Assembly: GCF_023746535.1 (NCBI RefSeq)
Contig: NZ_CP098747.1
Coordinates: forward strand, 2,440,501-2,504,500
Length of the DNA stretch: 64,000 bases
From: Sneathiella marina
GTDB taxonomy: Bacteria; Pseudomonadota; Alphaproteobacteria; Sneathiellales; Sneathiellaceae
Direction of reading: 5' to 3'
Shown: positions 46,784 through 56,955 of the stretch, one piece after another
Position numbering within the stretch: position 1 is the stretch's first letter
Layout of the letters: the number at the start of each line of letters is the position of its first letter
Made by a program: the position numbers and the translations under genes
The notes under the pieces: generated by a model
Seen by the model: only the letters and a program-made list of their open reading frames with translations
What the model was told of the DNA's origin: nothing
Databases searched by the model: none

Positions 46784-46932
46784 AATCTTCGTCCGTTTAC
46801 TTAAATTTTCATACCTGTTATATAAGAAGCATAATACCTAATTTCAGCGGAATATTTACCCTAAATTGACATCTATTCCTTATAATGTGGAACATGTATC
46901 CTCAAATTAGCTAAAATATGGAATTTTATACC

Positions 46933-47382
46933 ATGGACGTCATTGATAAGAAAATTATGAATTGGTTGCAGCAGGATAGTTCCATTGCGGTCGCTGATCT
47001 TGCAGAGAAAGTGGGTTGTTCCCGAACGGCTTGCTGGCGGCGGATCAAGTCCATGGAGGAAACCGGCCTGATAAAACAGCAAGTCTCTCTCCTTGACCGT
47101 AATAAGCTTGGTTTATCAGTGACTGTATTTGTTGCGATCAAAACCAGTCGTCATGACGTCGACTGGCTCCAAAAATTTGCCGAGACTGTTGATAATTTTC
47201 CAGAAATCATGGAATTTTACCGCATGAGTGGAGATATAGATTATCTGCTAAAAGTTGTCGTCCCGGATGTCGCGGCTTATGACAGTTTCTATCATCGGCT
47301 TATTCAAAAAATTGACCTGTCGGATGTCAGTTCAAATTTCGCCATGGAAGAAATTAAATTTACGACCGCTCTCCCCTTGTGA
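46933..47382 (+). CDS. Lrp/AsnC-family transcriptional regulator
   Basis: About 149 residues. The N-terminal winged helix has DVIDKKIMNWLQQDSSIAVA, then LAEKVGCSRTACWRRIKSME; the C-terminal RAM domain (~65-145) has SVTVFVAIKTSRHD and YRMSGDIDYLLKVVV. Lrp-type proteins bind amino acids or derived ligands there. I prefer ATG 46933, which follows a weak GGA; an in-frame ATG at 46918 would add five residues. It converges on the hydantoinase gene, 10 bp between stops. Whether it controls that gene is unknown. Confidence 0.9.
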   Translation: MDVIDKKIMNWLQQDSSIAVADLAEKVGCSRTACWRRIKSMEETGLIKQQVSLLDRNKLGLSVTVFVAIKTSRHDVDWLQKFAETVDNFPEIMEFYRMSGDIDYLLKVVVPDVAAYDSFYHRLIQKIDLSDVSSNFAMEEIKFTTALPL

Positions 47383-47392
47383 AGAATAGTTT

Positions 47393-49390
47393 CTATCTTG
47401 CAATCCTCGGTCGGCCAAACGCTGTTGCCTTAAGTATACTTTCTATAAAAAACTCTTTTCCTTCGATAACGGCCGTATTGTCTTCACGGTGAAACTTGAC
47501 GCGAACATCTCCCGCCCCGGCTTGCTGTGCATGTCCGTGTGCTTCCACGCGCAGGATGTGTTCCGCATCGGCAACGGCACCTTCTAAAGTCGAAAAATCC
47601 TTTGGTTCTCCGGAATGATAAAGCCGGAAGTAGTCATTTTCCGTTTTCGAGATCGTCGCATCAACACTAACGCGCACTTGCCCGACGACAGCCCCAATAG
47701 CATTTGCCACGCCCGCATTCGCGGGAATTAAGGCAGTTGTATTAAGCTGGGCCGCAATGTCGGGATAATAAACATGAGCAGAAGCTCCCAAACCGATGAT
47801 CGGCAGTTTGAAATTAACCTTCACGTCGACGAATGGATTAGGGTCTGCGCGGGTGGATCCTGCAAGGAGCGTTTCGGACAGCTTTGGAGATAAATAAGGG
47901 TCCCCTTCAAGCGCAGCCGCCAAAAGTGTTTCGTCAGATTTTTTGACAAGTGCATCAATAACCATTTCGCTCATTGCCTGACTGGAGGATGCAATTGAGT
48001 ATCCCTTGCTGTTCTTGTTACCAGCAAAGAGCCGCGCCGTCTTCTCCGCCGCGCTGCGATCCCAGTCAGTATGTAAATTCAGCACATGGGCGGCGTCCGA
48101 GGGGGTCAGCCCGCAAATCATCACAAGACCTGTCGACACCAGCTTTTCCAGCGCAGCATGATGCTTTCGTTTCGCCAGCCATTTTTCCAACGGTCGGGGA
48201 CCATCGGCTAAATCGACCAGCATTTCTTGTTCCAGGATGTTCAATGCCCCTTTAAAAGCAACCTCACGACCAACCGAAACGGCAAAGCGCCCATAAAGTT
48301 CATTATACCGGCTGCGGTTAAGCTGCAAATCCAGGGTGTCATGGACCAGGGCCGGATAACTTTCAGCCAGTAAGCTGATCGGAATTAACCTGCGGGGACC
48401 CAACTCCAGCTGTAATTCAAGGCCTGTTTGCCGAACGGAAATTTCGCTATCCCCGCCAAGACCAATCGTATACATGGCAACGGCCTCAACCATCGTCCGC
48501 CAGCCACCGACTGTTGCGCCATTTTCATCCAGGCGGGGATTTCCATCCTGAAGAACGGCAATATCCGTCGTTGTACCGCCAATGTCGGAGACAACAGCAT
48601 TTTGCAAGCCGCTTAAATACGCTGCACCGACCAAACTTGCAGCCGGACCTGATAATATGGTTTCAATGGGTTTGATTTTAGCAATTTCTGCCGAAATCAA
48701 AGCGCCGTCCCCTTGTACAACCATTAGCGGCGCAGTGATGTTAAGGCCGCCGAACAATCCTTCGGTTGCTTCTATCAGGTGATGGATCATACTGATCAAA
48801 CGGGCGTTTAATACTGAAGTAAGCGCACGACGCGGGCCATCCAGTTTGCTGGAAAGTTCATGACTGCAGGTTACGCTCGTACGGGTACGTTCCAGGATAA
48901 TATTTCGCACGCGCATTTCATGCTCGGGATTGCGGGTTGCAAATAGTCCGGCGACGGCAAAAGCAGTGACTTCACTGCCGATTTGATCCAGCCGTTTTAT
49001 CAACATCTTTTCATCAAGATCGGCGACAGGCTCCCCTTGGCCATCATGCCCTCCGCTCAGGAATATTACGGGGTCGTCCTTGACAGCATCCTGTAATCCG
49101 TTCCGATCCAGCGAATTTTCATCGAAACCGATCATTATCAGGCCCACACGGCCTCCCTGCCCCTCTACAAGAGCATTAGTTGCCAGTGTCGTGGATAAAG
49201 AGACAAGGGCGATTTCGGCCGGATTAATTTTCGCCGTAGCTATGACTTTTTCAATCGATTGACCTATACCGACTGCAAAATCGTGACGTGTCGTAAGAGA
49301 TTTTGCACTGGCAACAACACCATCTTCTTCGTGGAACAACACTGCATCTGTGTAAGTTCCGCCTGTATCAATTCCCAAAAGCAATGGCAT
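47393..49390 (-). CDS. Hydantoinase/oxoprolinase family protein (HyuA-like)
   Basis: 665-residue member of the ATP-dependent hydantoinase/5-oxoprolinase A family. The actin-like ATPase fold shows LLGIDTGGTYTDAVLFHEED, SLSTTLATNALVEGQGGRVG, VQGDGALISAEIAKIKP and SDIGGTTTDIAVLQDG. No HyuB or oxoprolinase B gene is adjacent, so the usual alpha-beta complex is not encoded here. A VOC protein is encoded 5 bp upstream on the same strand. Substrate is unknown; cyclic amides are only the general family expectation. Confidence 0.9.
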   Translation of the reverse strand: MPLLLGIDTGGTYTDAVLFHEEDGVVASAKSLTTRHDFAVGIGQSIEKVIATAKINPAEIALVSLSTTLATNALVEGQGGRVGLIMIGFDENSLDRNGLQDAVKDDPVIFLSGGHDGQGEPVADLDEKMLIKRLDQIGSEVTAFAVAGLFATRNPEHEMRVRNIILERTRTSVTCSHELSSKLDGPRRALTSVLNARLISMIHHLIEATEGLFGGLNITAPLMVVQGDGALISAEIAKIKPIETILSGPAASLVGAAYLSGLQNAVVSDIGGTTTDIAVLQDGNPRLDENGATVGGWRTMVEAVAMYTIGLGGDSEISVRQTGLELQLELGPRRLIPISLLAESYPALVHDTLDLQLNRSRYNELYGRFAVSVGREVAFKGALNILEQEMLVDLADGPRPLEKWLAKRKHHAALEKLVSTGLVMICGLTPSDAAHVLNLHTDWDRSAAEKTARLFAGNKNSKGYSIASSSQAMSEMVIDALVKKSDETLLAAALEGDPYLSPKLSETLLAGSTRADPNPFVDVKVNFKLPIIGLGASAHVYYPDIAAQLNTTALIPANAGVANAIGAVVGQVRVSVDATISKTENDYFRLYHSGEPKDFSTLEGAVADAEHILRVEAHGHAQQAGAGDVRVKFHREDNTAVIEGKEFFIESILKATAFGRPRIAR

Positions 49391-49395
49391 AGTTT

Positions 49396-49788
49396 CTAGA
49401 ACCCTTCGGAATTTGGCGGAGGAAAAGTTACGATCTCAATTTTGTTGCCATCCGGATCCTTTATAAACGCCCCGAAATATTCAGTCATCTCACCTTGTCT
49501 CGGACCGGGAGCTCCGTCATCCAGCCCTCCCAGTGACAGGGCAATTTCATAGCAACTGGTCACAATTTCTATACTCCGGGCTCGCAAGCAAACATGGCTT
49601 CCAACGTCGACTGGCGCTCTTGATAAATCAGGCCGCAGATTCAGCCAAAATTCAGGGTATTTCTTGCCATATCCGGCTGTCGCAGGGCGATCGACAATCC
49701 GGGTCATGCCAAGCTCGCCCAAAAACGCATCATAGAAGGCGACGCTCCGTTCAAGCTCTTTTACAGCGATGGAAATATGATCAATCAA
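49396..49788 (-). CDS. VOC-superfamily (glyoxalase-fold) protein
   Basis: 130 residues with paired beta-alpha-beta-beta-beta modules: IDHISIAVKELERSVAFYD at the start and YFGAFIKDPDGNKIEIVTFP at the end. Metal-ligand candidates are H4 and the Glu in KIEIV. The start is TTG 49788, with AGGA about nine bases upstream; no ATG fits. It is the first gene of a two-gene unit with the hydantoinase gene, and both may act on one substrate. Family members include dioxygenases and glyoxalases, and I cannot choose. Confidence 0.85.
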   Translation of the reverse strand: MIDHISIAVKELERSVAFYDAFLGELGMTRIVDRPATAGYGKKYPEFWLNLRPDLSRAPVDVGSHVCLRARSIEIVTSCYEIALSLGGLDDGAPGPRQGEMTEYFGAFIKDPDGNKIEIVTFPPPNSEGF

Positions 49789-49824
49789 ATTTATAAATCC
49801 TGTCCAAACGCGTCTACAAACACG

Positions 49825-49849
49825 AAAAGGCTGCCCTTACCGGACAGCC
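49825..49849 (-). terminator. Intrinsic terminator after ssb
   Basis: Read on the minus strand, GGCTGTCC and GGGCAGCC form an 8-bp stem (one G-U pair) around GGTAA, followed by TTTTCG. It lies 36 bp beyond the ssb stop and before the VOC gene start. Confidence 0.75.
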
Positions 49850-49884
49850 CTTTACAATATCGATGCGACAAATGGCGATCTTTC

Positions 49885-50373
49885 CTAGAAAGGAATATCA
49901 TCATCAAAGTCACCGCCCATACCACTTCCGGCCGGACCGCCATAACCGCCGCTCTGTTGTCCGCCACCTGAAGACGCTGCGCCGCCGCCATATCCACCGC
50001 TTTGGCCGCCACCTTGACCACCACCGGCGCTATCAAGCATTGTCAGTGCAGAATTGAATCCCTGCAAAACAATCTCGGTCGAATATTTTGTAATACCATC
50101 TTGTTCATACTGGCGTGTTTGCAACTGACCCTCCAGATAAACTTTCGAGCCTTTTTTCACATACTGTTCTACTATCTTGCAGAGGCCTTCGTTAAAAATC
50201 ACCACGCGATGCCATTCCGTCCTCTCGCGGCGCTCCCCACTTTCACGATCCCGCCAGGATTCTGAGGTGGCTATTCGAAGATTGCAGACCGGCTTACCAT
50301 TCTGCATATGGCGGATTTCAGGATCCGCACCCAGGTTTCCAACAAGGATGACTTTATTAACACTACCGGCCAT
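49885..50373 (-). CDS. ssb: Single-stranded DNA-binding protein
   Basis: Covers ssDNA and recruits replication and repair proteins. An OB-fold (residues ~4-110) starts VNKVILVGNLGADPEIR and includes CNLRIATSESWRDRESGE and YLEGQLQTRQYEQDG. A Gly/Gln-rich flexible linker (~115-150) and the acidic tip FDDDIPF follow. The 162-residue length is standard. It diverges from uvrA across a 204-bp region with possible SOS boxes and ends at a hairpin terminator. Adjacent ssb-uvrA is common in proteobacteria. Confidence 0.97.
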   Translation of the reverse strand: MAGSVNKVILVGNLGADPEIRHMQNGKPVCNLRIATSESWRDRESGERRERTEWHRVVIFNEGLCKIVEQYVKKGSKVYLEGQLQTRQYEQDGITKYSTEIVLQGFNSALTMLDSAGGGQGGGQSGGYGGGAASSGGGQQSGGYGGPAGSGMGGDFDDDIPF

Positions 50374-50476
50374 GTTTTAACTGCTTTCGATTCTATTTGT
50401 GCGTAAAAAATTCTGGCCAGACAATAGCGTGCAAAATCCGCTTTGAACAGAGGAATTCGACTATTTTGCCAACCGT

Positions 50477-50491
50477 GAACAAAATGAAAAC
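50477..50491. promoter_or_regulatory. Imperfect SOS (LexA-type) box between ssb and uvrA
   Basis: GAAC-N7-AAAC (GAACAAAATGAAAAC), one mismatch from the alphaproteobacterial LexA site GAAC-N7-GAAC. It lies midway between the divergent ssb and uvrA starts, about 87 bases upstream of uvrA. Both genes are known SOS members in this class. Confidence 0.4.
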
Positions 50492-50553
50492 ATTTTTTTG
50501 TTTTGGGTCTGGTAATTTCACCCGATCCCCTATAAATTCCAGCTCAGATTCAC

Positions 50554-50568
50554 GTTCATATCAGGTAC
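50554..50568. promoter_or_regulatory. Second imperfect SOS box just before uvrA
   Basis: GTTC-N7-GTAC (GTTCATATCAGGTAC), one mismatch from GTTC-N7-GTTC. It ends 9 bases before the uvrA ATG, where LexA could block transcription or translation initiation. Two near-consensus sites in one divergent region support control, but each alone is weak. Confidence 0.4.
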
Positions 50569-50577
50569 TTTATCCGA

Positions 50578-53472
50578 ATGCAGAAAACGCTCAGCATACG
50601 CGGCGCACGCGAACATAACTTGCAAAATGTAAATATCGATATTCCGCGCGACAAATTGGTCGTTATTACCGGAATGTCCGGTTCGGGAAAATCCTCCCTC
50701 GCCTTTGACACCATCTATGCTGAAGGCCAACGACGGTATGTTGAAAGCCTTTCGGCTTACGCACGGCAGTTCCTTGAAATGATGCAAAAGCCCGATGTCG
50801 ATCATATTGACGGACTCAGTCCGGCAATTTCCATCGAGCAGAAAACAACCTCGAAAAACCCGCGATCAACGGTGGGAACCGTCACGGAAATCTATGATTA
50901 CCTTAGATTGCTTTATGCCCGGATCGGCGTGCCTTACTCACCCGCAACAGGACTACCCATTGAAAGCCAGACGGTCAGTCAAATGGTCGACCAGGTTATG
51001 GCAAAAGGTGCCGACAAAAGATTGTATCTTATGGCACCGATCGTCAGGGGTCGCAAAGGTGAATATCGCAAGGAATTTCTGGATCTGCGCAAGCGTGGTT
51101 TTCAACGGGTGAAAGTTGATGGTGAAATTTACGATATCGAAGATATTCCGGAACTGGACAAGCAGTTAAAACATCATATTGACGTTGTCGTCGACCGGGT
51201 GGTGATTAACGAAGACATTCAGGGTCGCCTTGCCGATTCCATCGAAACAGCCCTTGAACTTGCAGACGGATTATTTGTCGTTGAAGATGCCGATAGCGCA
51301 GAGCGATTTATTTTTTCCGCTAAATTTGCCTGTCCTGTATCCGGCTTTACCATTGAGGAAATCGAGCCGCGTATTTTCTCGTTTAACAATCCCTACGGGG
51401 CCTGCACTGCCTGTGGCGGTCTCGGGACCGAGATGTATTTTGACCCGGATCAGATTGTTCCCGATGTCACATTGACATTACGTGGCGGTGCGATTGCACC
51501 CTGGTCGCGTTCCCAGACACCCGCTCCCTATTATATGCAAACCCTGGAAGCACTTGGTAAGCATTATGGATTTACCACCACGGAGCCCTGGGAGGAAATC
51601 GCCGAGGAATCGCGAAAAGCTATTCTTTTTGGAACAGGTGACGAGAAAATCCAGATTACCTTTGACGATGGAATGCGGACATATAAAACCAACAAACCAT
51701 TCGAAGGTGTGATCCCCAACATCGAGCGCCGCTGGCGCGAAACTGACAGCAGCTGGGTGCGGGAAGACCTGGAAAAATATCAGGACAAGACCAATTGCAG
51801 TAAATGCAGTGGGCATCGCCTGAAAGAAGAAGCTCTCGCAATCAAAATCGATGATCATCATATTGGAGATGTTGTCAGCAAGTCTATTTTGGATGCCCGC
51901 AAATGGTTTGAAGGGTTGAGTAAGGTTCTGTCCCCGAAAGATCTGGCCATTGGCGAGCGTGTTTTGAAAGAAATCAACGAACGCCTTGGCTTTCTTGTGG
52001 ACGTGGGATTGGAGTACCTAACCCTGTCCCGGGGCTCCGGCACTTTATCCGGCGGAGAAAGTCAGCGAATTCGATTGGCTTCACAAATTGGGTCCGGATT
52101 GACAGGCGTCCTTTATGTGCTCGATGAGCCTTCGATCGGACTGCATCAGCGGGACAATGCCCGCCTGTTGAAAACGCTTATCAATTTGCGGGATCAAGGC
52201 AATTCCGTGATCGTTGTGGAACATGATGAAGAAGCCATCATGACCGCGGATCATGTAATTGATATGGGCCCGCGCGCCGGGAGCCATGGCGGTAAACTTA
52301 TTGCCCAAGGCACACCAAAAGAAGTGATGGAAGCCGACGGCAGTGTCACCGGAAAATATCTTTCCGGGGAGCTGGAAGTACCGCTTCCTGCGGTCCGCAG
52401 GAAAATACAAGAATCTCGGCAGTTGAAGATCATCGGGGCCCGTCACAACAACCTGAAGCGCGTAAACGTGAATATCCCGCTTGGCACCTTTACCTGTGTC
52501 ACCGGTGTTTCAGGCGGTGGCAAATCCTCTCTCATCATCGAAACATTGTATAAAGCCATTGCCAAGAAGCTCAATAATAACCGCAACCATCCTGGACCAC
52601 ATGACCGTATTGAAGGGATCGAGTGGCTGGATAAAATTGTTGATATTGATCAGTCTCCCATTGGCCGGACACCGCGATCAAACCCGGCGACATATACCGG
52701 TGCCTTTACACCGATCCGTGAATGGTTTGCGGGTTTGCCGGATGCGAAGGCCCGCGGTTATAAATCAGGACGTTTTTCCTTCAACGTAAAAGGCGGACGT
52801 TGTGAGGCCTGTAAGGGAGACGGTGTTATCAAAATTGAAATGCATTTCCTTCCCGATGTCTATGTGCAATGCGACGTCTGTAAGGGGGATCGCTATAATC
52901 GTGAAACCCTGGAAATAAAATTCAAGGACAAATCAATTACAGATGTTCTGAACATGACGGTTGATGAAGCTGCCGTGTTCTTCAAAGCGGTTCCCAATGT
53001 TCGGGAAAAATTTGAAACTTTACAGCAGGTTGGCCTTGGTTACATCCATGTGGGTCAGCAGGCGACGACACTTTCTGGTGGTGAGGCGCAGCGTGTCAAA
53101 CTTGCCAAAGAGTTATCCAGACGGGCAACGGGGCGTACTTTGTATATCCTCGATGAACCCACAACCGGATTGCATTTTGAAGACGTCCGTAAGTTGATGG
53201 AAGTCCTGCAGGCATTGGTCAATACCGGCAACAGTGTTTTAGTGATCGAACATAATCTGGAAGTTATCAAAACGGCTGACTGGGTTGTCGATATGGGTCC
53301 GGACGGCGGGGACGCAGGCGGATATCTTGTTGCTGAAGGAACGCCGGAAGAGGTAGCTAAGGTCAAAGAAAGCTACACGGGCCAATATTTGAAAACCATA
53401 TTGGCAAAACGACCGGCCGTAAAGCAAGCCCCTTCAAAATCATCCAAGTCCAGCAAAACCAGGGCGGCATAA
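50578..53472 (+). CDS. uvrA: Excinuclease ABC subunit UvrA
   Basis: DNA damage sensor of nucleotide excision repair. The 964-residue protein has two ABC ATPase halves. Walker A motifs are [14 protein letters not shown] near residue 32 and [13 protein letters not shown] near 645. Signatures are [16 protein letters not shown] and [17 protein letters not shown], with [11 protein letters not shown] and [11 protein letters not shown]. Zinc modules include [24 protein letters not shown] and [18 protein letters not shown] Lys/Ser/Ala-rich tail ends it. Start ATG 50578 has only a weak ribosome site. trmFO begins 21 bp downstream. Confidence 0.97.
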   Translation: MQKTLSIRGAREHNLQNVNIDIPRDKLVVITGMSGSGKSSLAFDTIYAEGQRRYVESLSAYARQFLEMMQKPDVDHIDGLSPAISIEQKTTSKNPRSTVGTVTEIYDYLRLLYARIGVPYSPATGLPIESQTVSQMVDQVMAKGADKRLYLMAPIVRGRKGEYRKEFLDLRKRGFQRVKVDGEIYDIEDIPELDKQLKHHIDVVVDRVVINEDIQGRLADSIETALELADGLFVVEDADSAERFIFSAKFACPVSGFTIEEIEPRIFSFNNPYGACTACGGLGTEMYFDPDQIVPDVTLTLRGGAIAPWSRSQTPAPYYMQTLEALGKHYGFTTTEPWEEIAEESRKAILFGTGDEKIQITFDDGMRTYKTNKPFEGVIPNIERRWRETDSSWVREDLEKYQDKTNCSKCSGHRLKEEALAIKIDDHHIGDVVSKSILDARKWFEGLSKVLSPKDLAIGERVLKEINERLGFLVDVGLEYLTLSRGSGTLSGGESQRIRLASQIGSGLTGVLYVLDEPSIGLHQRDNARLLKTLINLRDQGNSVIVVEHDEEAIMTADHVIDMGPRAGSHGGKLIAQGTPKEVMEADGSVTGKYLSGELEVPLPAVRRKIQESRQLKIIGARHNNLKRVNVNIPLGTFTCVTGVSGGGKSSLIIETLYKAIAKKLNNNRNHPGPHDRIEGIEWLDKIVDIDQSPIGRTPRSNPATYTGAFTPIREWFAGLPDAKARGYKSGRFSFNVKGGRCEACKGDGVIKIEMHFLPDVYVQCDVCKGDRYNRETLEIKFKDKSITDVLNMTVDEAAVFFKAVPNVREKFETLQQVGLGYIHVGQQATTLSGGEAQRVKLAKELSRRATGRTLYILDEPTTGLHFEDVRKLMEVLQALVNTGNSVLVIEHNLEVIKTADWVVDMGPDGGDAGGYLVAEGTPEEVAKVKESYTGQYLKTILAKRPAVKQAPSKSSKSSKTRAA

Positions 53473-53492
53473 GTAAGGCAAGCAAAAATATA

Positions 53493-54824
53493 ATGGCTAC
53501 TGATACGAAACCAGTTCATATCGTTGGCGGCGGTTTGGCCGGCAGTGAAGCGGCTTGGCAGCTGGCATCTGCCGAAATTCCGGTTGTCCTTCATGAGATG
53601 CGACCCGTTCGCGGCACAGATGCCCATTTAACCGATGGCCTTGCTGAACTGGTCTGTTCAAATTCCTTTCGCTCAGATGATGCGGAAAATAACGCTGTTG
53701 GCCTCCTCCATAAGGAAATGCGGTTACTTGGGTCCCTGATAATGGAATCGGCTGATATCAATAAAGTGCCCGCCGGTGGCGCTCTCGCCGTTGATCGCAA
53801 TGGATTTTCTGAATATGTTCAGCAAAAAATTGAAACCCATCCCCTAATCCATATCGAACGGGAGGAAGTGATTGGATTGCCGCCTTCAGAATGGGGCCAT
53901 AGCATTATCGCGACCGGACCTTTGACCTCTCCTGCCCTTGCGTCAGCTATTCACGAGGCAACAGGGGCAGACGCTCTCGCATTTTTTGATGCAATAGCGC
54001 CGATTATTTATAAAGACAGTATCGATTTCAATGTTGCGTGGTTTCAGTCACGCTATGACAAGGGTGATGGCTCGGACTACATCAATTGCCCGATGAGCCA
54101 GGATCAATATTATGAGTTTATTGCGGCTCTTCTTGCCGGTGATAAAACCCAGTTCAAAGAATGGGAAGCCAATACCCCTTACTTCGATGCCTGCCTTCCA
54201 ATTGAAATCATGGCGGAACGCGGACCGGAAACTTTGCGTTTCGGGCCCATGAAGCCAGTCGGATTAACCAATCCGAATTCCCCTGACAAACCTTACGCGG
54301 TCGTCCAGTTGAGGCAGGATAACAAGCTCGGTACGTTGTATAATATGGTCGGGTTTCAAACCAAATTGACCTATGGCGAGCAAAAACGCATTTTCTCGAC
54401 AATTCCTGGATTGGAAAAAGCCGAGTTCGCACGCCTTGGCGGATTACACCGAAATACCTTTATCAATAGCCCGGATGTCCTTGATGGTGAATTGCGGCTT
54501 AAAAATCACCCTCATGTTCGATTTGCCGGTCAAATTACCGGGGTGGAAGGGTATGTTGAAAGCACGGCGATTGGACTGCTGGCAAGCCGACTGACAGCGG
54601 CGGAAATTAAAAGCTCTGCCCTAGCGCCACCGCCGGTCACCACCGCTTTGGGCGCCATACTCAGCCATATTACGGGCGGTGCGGATGCCAAGTCATTTCA
54701 GCCGATGAACGTAAATTTCGGCCTGTTTCCTCCCCTAGAAGGCCGATTTCGGAAAAAGGAACGAAAAATGGCCTATACGAGCCGCGCTTCCAGTGACTTT
54801 GAGGCCTGGCAAGCAGATCGCTAG
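53493..54824 (+). CDS. trmFO: Methylenetetrahydrofolate-tRNA-(uracil-5)-methyltransferase TrmFO
   Basis: Folate- and FAD-dependent enzyme making 5-methyluridine at position 54 of tRNA. The FAD motif [17 protein letters not shown] starts the protein, followed by [42 protein letters not shown] and [10 protein letters not shown] at the end. The 443 residues match the family. TrmFO is typical of alphaproteobacteria, Firmicutes and others that use folate instead of SAM (TrmA). It begins 21 bp after uvrA on the same strand, so it is likely co-transcribed. Confidence 0.95.
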   Translation: MATDTKPVHIVGGGLAGSEAAWQLASAEIPVVLHEMRPVRGTDAHLTDGLAELVCSNSFRSDDAENNAVGLLHKEMRLLGSLIMESADINKVPAGGALAVDRNGFSEYVQQKIETHPLIHIEREEVIGLPPSEWGHSIIATGPLTSPALASAIHEATGADALAFFDAIAPIIYKDSIDFNVAWFQSRYDKGDGSDYINCPMSQDQYYEFIAALLAGDKTQFKEWEANTPYFDACLPIEIMAERGPETLRFGPMKPVGLTNPNSPDKPYAVVQLRQDNKLGTLYNMVGFQTKLTYGEQKRIFSTIPGLEKAEFARLGGLHRNTFINSPDVLDGELRLKNHPHVRFAGQITGVEGYVESTAIGLLASRLTAAEIKSSALAPPPVTTALGAILSHITGGADAKSFQPMNVNFGLFPPLEGRFRKKERKMAYTSRASSDFEAWQADR

Positions 54825-54953
54825 AAATCAATCGTTTTAGTAACCATTTATATACGATGTCCGTTTATTATATTTCCTATTCGGTTCGGAAATGACGCAA
54901 ATGATTCCTGAATCAATGACAGCCTTTTGGCGTGAAGTATAGTGAGCATATGT

Positions 54954-55946
54954 ATGAGTAGTATGGAAGCAAACCAGAAAACTGCTGGCAAAGACGAGGA
55001 AAATTCTTCTGCAGAAGCACTGGATCCGAGCGTTTATTTTTCGTTCGAGCACAGGATCTTCACGGTTGAAGGCGCGTATTTCCAACTGACTCACGATAAC
55101 AAGGAACCCTGTTTTTTTGTGAAGCTTGGCGACATGAAGGGGGCAATACCTACAAGATCTCTTTGTAATGAATTTGGGATTGAAGAAGAAAGCTCAGATG
55201 CGAATTTACTCAACACAGTCGGTAATGCACTAAAATACGTTAAAGAAATTCGGCCCAATGATTCCATCCCTCGTGAGTTACTTGACGGGTCGGCGTCCTG
55301 GTCCATCGAAGAACATCACAAAGATATCGCACGGGGACGAATTACTGTGCAACTGGTTTCCTGGCTCAGCGGAAACGAGGAAATCGTCCTTAATAAGAAA
55401 GAGTTAGACACGATTTCTAATGATCCGGAAACCAAGGAACGCGTTCAGGATGCCTTTCGGGATATTGCGGAAAAACTGGGGATAACAAGAGAAGATGTTG
55501 TTGCCAAAATAGATGATGTTATTCGTGAACTTGCCTATATCGAAGCCCTTCGCGACTATTATACCGGAATCAAGAAAATCAGTACCAACCTGACGCGCCT
55601 TGCCGCGATTTACAAGCGCGATCGTGGTACTTCTGAAGACATAAACCGTATGCAGATCCTACTTGATCCGGTTATCAAGAAGTTTGACCGAACCTTTACG
55701 GAAATTGATGCACAAACCTGCGAAGTATTAGTTATTCTGAAAAACTTCGATCCGACTGTACAAACAATTCGTGATTCTCGAGATAACCTCCATCAGAGAT
55801 TTATGATTTGGGGAGAAATGGTCGAAGGTTGGCAAGGCATGATAATGGAAGAAGATCCACTTATCGAACGCCAATTAAAAGTCACCTATCAATTCCTCGC
55901 CAGAAATTTCATGCAATCACAATCCTGGCGTTTGGGCAATCTTTAG
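54954..55946 (+). CDS. Uncharacterised protein, N-terminal PilZ-like beta region and C-terminal coiled helices
   Basis: About 330 residues, not a family I can name. The first ~20 residues are polar. Residues ~30-80 are beta-rich (YFSFEHRIFTVEGAYFQLT, CFFVKLGDMKGAIP), which recalls a small ligand or PilZ-like barrel, though no RxxxR or D/NxSxxG pair is present. Residues ~165-330 are helical with heptad-like spacing (RDYYTGIKKISTNLTRLAAI, and VIKKFDRTFTEIDAQTCEVL), ending with ALRNFMQ-like LARNFMQSQSWRLGNL. No membrane segment or signal peptide is seen. I chose ATG 54954 over an in-frame GTG at 54942. It follows trmFO by about 130 bp and converges on the phytoene synthase-like gene. Function unknown. 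Confidence 0.7.
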   Translation: MSSMEANQKTAGKDEENSSAEALDPSVYFSFEHRIFTVEGAYFQLTHDNKEPCFFVKLGDMKGAIPTRSLCNEFGIEEESSDANLLNTVGNALKYVKEIRPNDSIPRELLDGSASWSIEEHHKDIARGRITVQLVSWLSGNEEIVLNKKELDTISNDPETKERVQDAFRDIAEKLGITREDVVAKIDDVIRELAYIEALRDYYTGIKKISTNLTRLAAIYKRDRGTSEDINRMQILLDPVIKKFDRTFTEIDAQTCEVLVILKNFDPTVQTIRDSRDNLHQRFMIWGEMVEGWQGMIMEEDPLIERQLKVTYQFLARNFMQSQSWRLGNL

Positions 55947-55955
55947 TCAATTTTC

Positions 55956-56786
55956 TCACTTAGTAAGAAGCGCAAATATTTTTCGCACCGGGCCTATTTC
56001 CAGCAGCCTGTGAGCCGGGTCAAACCCGGACTTCCTAATCCTCGATAAATAAAGATTATTCAGCACCAACAAAGAATAGCTCGGCTTTTCACTCTTTGGC
56101 CGATGCAGCACCGCCTGCATTGCATCAAGATGTTCTTTCTCCGCCATGACATACAGATCCTTGACGACATCATAAAATGCGCGACAGTTTTCTTCTCTGA
56201 AAACGCTCTCCGGTAATAAATTGTGATTTTTCAAAAGTTCTTGCGGGATCAACAAAAGGTCCTGGCTGGCATGGTATGGAATTGCACGGATAATTCCGGT
56301 CAGGGCAAATGCGCGTCCGACCTGCTGCGCTGCCTTATAACCAGCTTCCTCAGCATTCCCCATTGCACGATAGATGAGCCCACTGAGAAGGCCGCCTGTC
56401 CCCATTGCGTAATCCAGCAATTCAGAGCTTGTCGTAAACGGGCATGGATCCAGATCTTTTGACCGCGCATCAATAATTTCTTCCAACAGCGCCACATCCA
56501 AACCATGTTCCGAGACAATGATTTTTAGGCTTTGCAGGATCGGATGGTTCGAGAATTTCTCATCTTCCAAGTTTCTTAACGCATCTCGCCACCACTGAAA
56601 CCGTATGTCTCCGAGCAGAACTTCAGAAACAGTCTCTCGAACTTTGGAAATTTCTCCATTGAAAGCCAGCAAAGCATGAATACTGCTCCGCGAAGGCAGA
56701 GGTGCAAACAAAGAAACTAGCCAACGGTCGTAATCAAATTTCTTGGCTTCTTTAGCCAAAAAGGGCGCATCTTTTAGTTCTGTCAC
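55956..56786 (-). CDS. Squalene/phytoene synthase-family protein, NDUFAF6-like
   Basis: 276-residue protein of the squalene/phytoene synthase fold. FDYDRWLVSLFAPLPSR and IRFQWWRDAL occur in the position of the family's first helices. The prenyl-diphosphate-binding Asp motifs are lost: EISKVRETVSE stands where the first DxxxD would be, and GIIRAIPYHASQD has Ala in the second. These substitutions match the mitochondrial NDUFAF6 group, a complex I assembly factor, rather than active synthases. In alphaproteobacteria the gene usually follows the secF-Mth938 pair, which lies just beyond sodB here. Assignment by motif inspection only. Confidence 0.78.
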   Translation of the reverse strand: MTELKDAPFLAKEAKKFDYDRWLVSLFAPLPSRSSIHALLAFNGEISKVRETVSEVLLGDIRFQWWRDALRNLEDEKFSNHPILQSLKIIVSEHGLDVALLEEIIDARSKDLDPCPFTTSSELLDYAMGTGGLLSGLIYRAMGNAEEAGYKAAQQVGRAFALTGIIRAIPYHASQDLLLIPQELLKNHNLLPESVFREENCRAFYDVVKDLYVMAEKEHLDAMQAVLHRPKSEKPSYSLLVLNNLYLSRIRKSGFDPAHRLLEIGPVRKIFALLTK

Positions 56787-56955
56787 AAGAAATATCGACC
56801 TAGTTTAGAATTATTCACAAAAAGCTGGAAGCACATAGAATTTGCTATATATCTGTCAGTACAACAAATGGCGAGTTCTTTCCTGCTTCGGGGAAACGAA
56901 TTTTACCACATAATTTAGAAACTGCTTAACCCATTAGATTGGCAAAGGATTTACT

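Noticed and set aside
46866-46886. TTGACA and TATAAT before the Lrp/AsnC gene
   Set aside because: Only 9 bases separate the two, so they cannot be one sigma-70 promoter.
55956-56786. Active squalene or phytoene synthase
   Set aside because: Both Asp-rich diphosphate-binding motifs are altered and no carotenoid or hopanoid genes are near.
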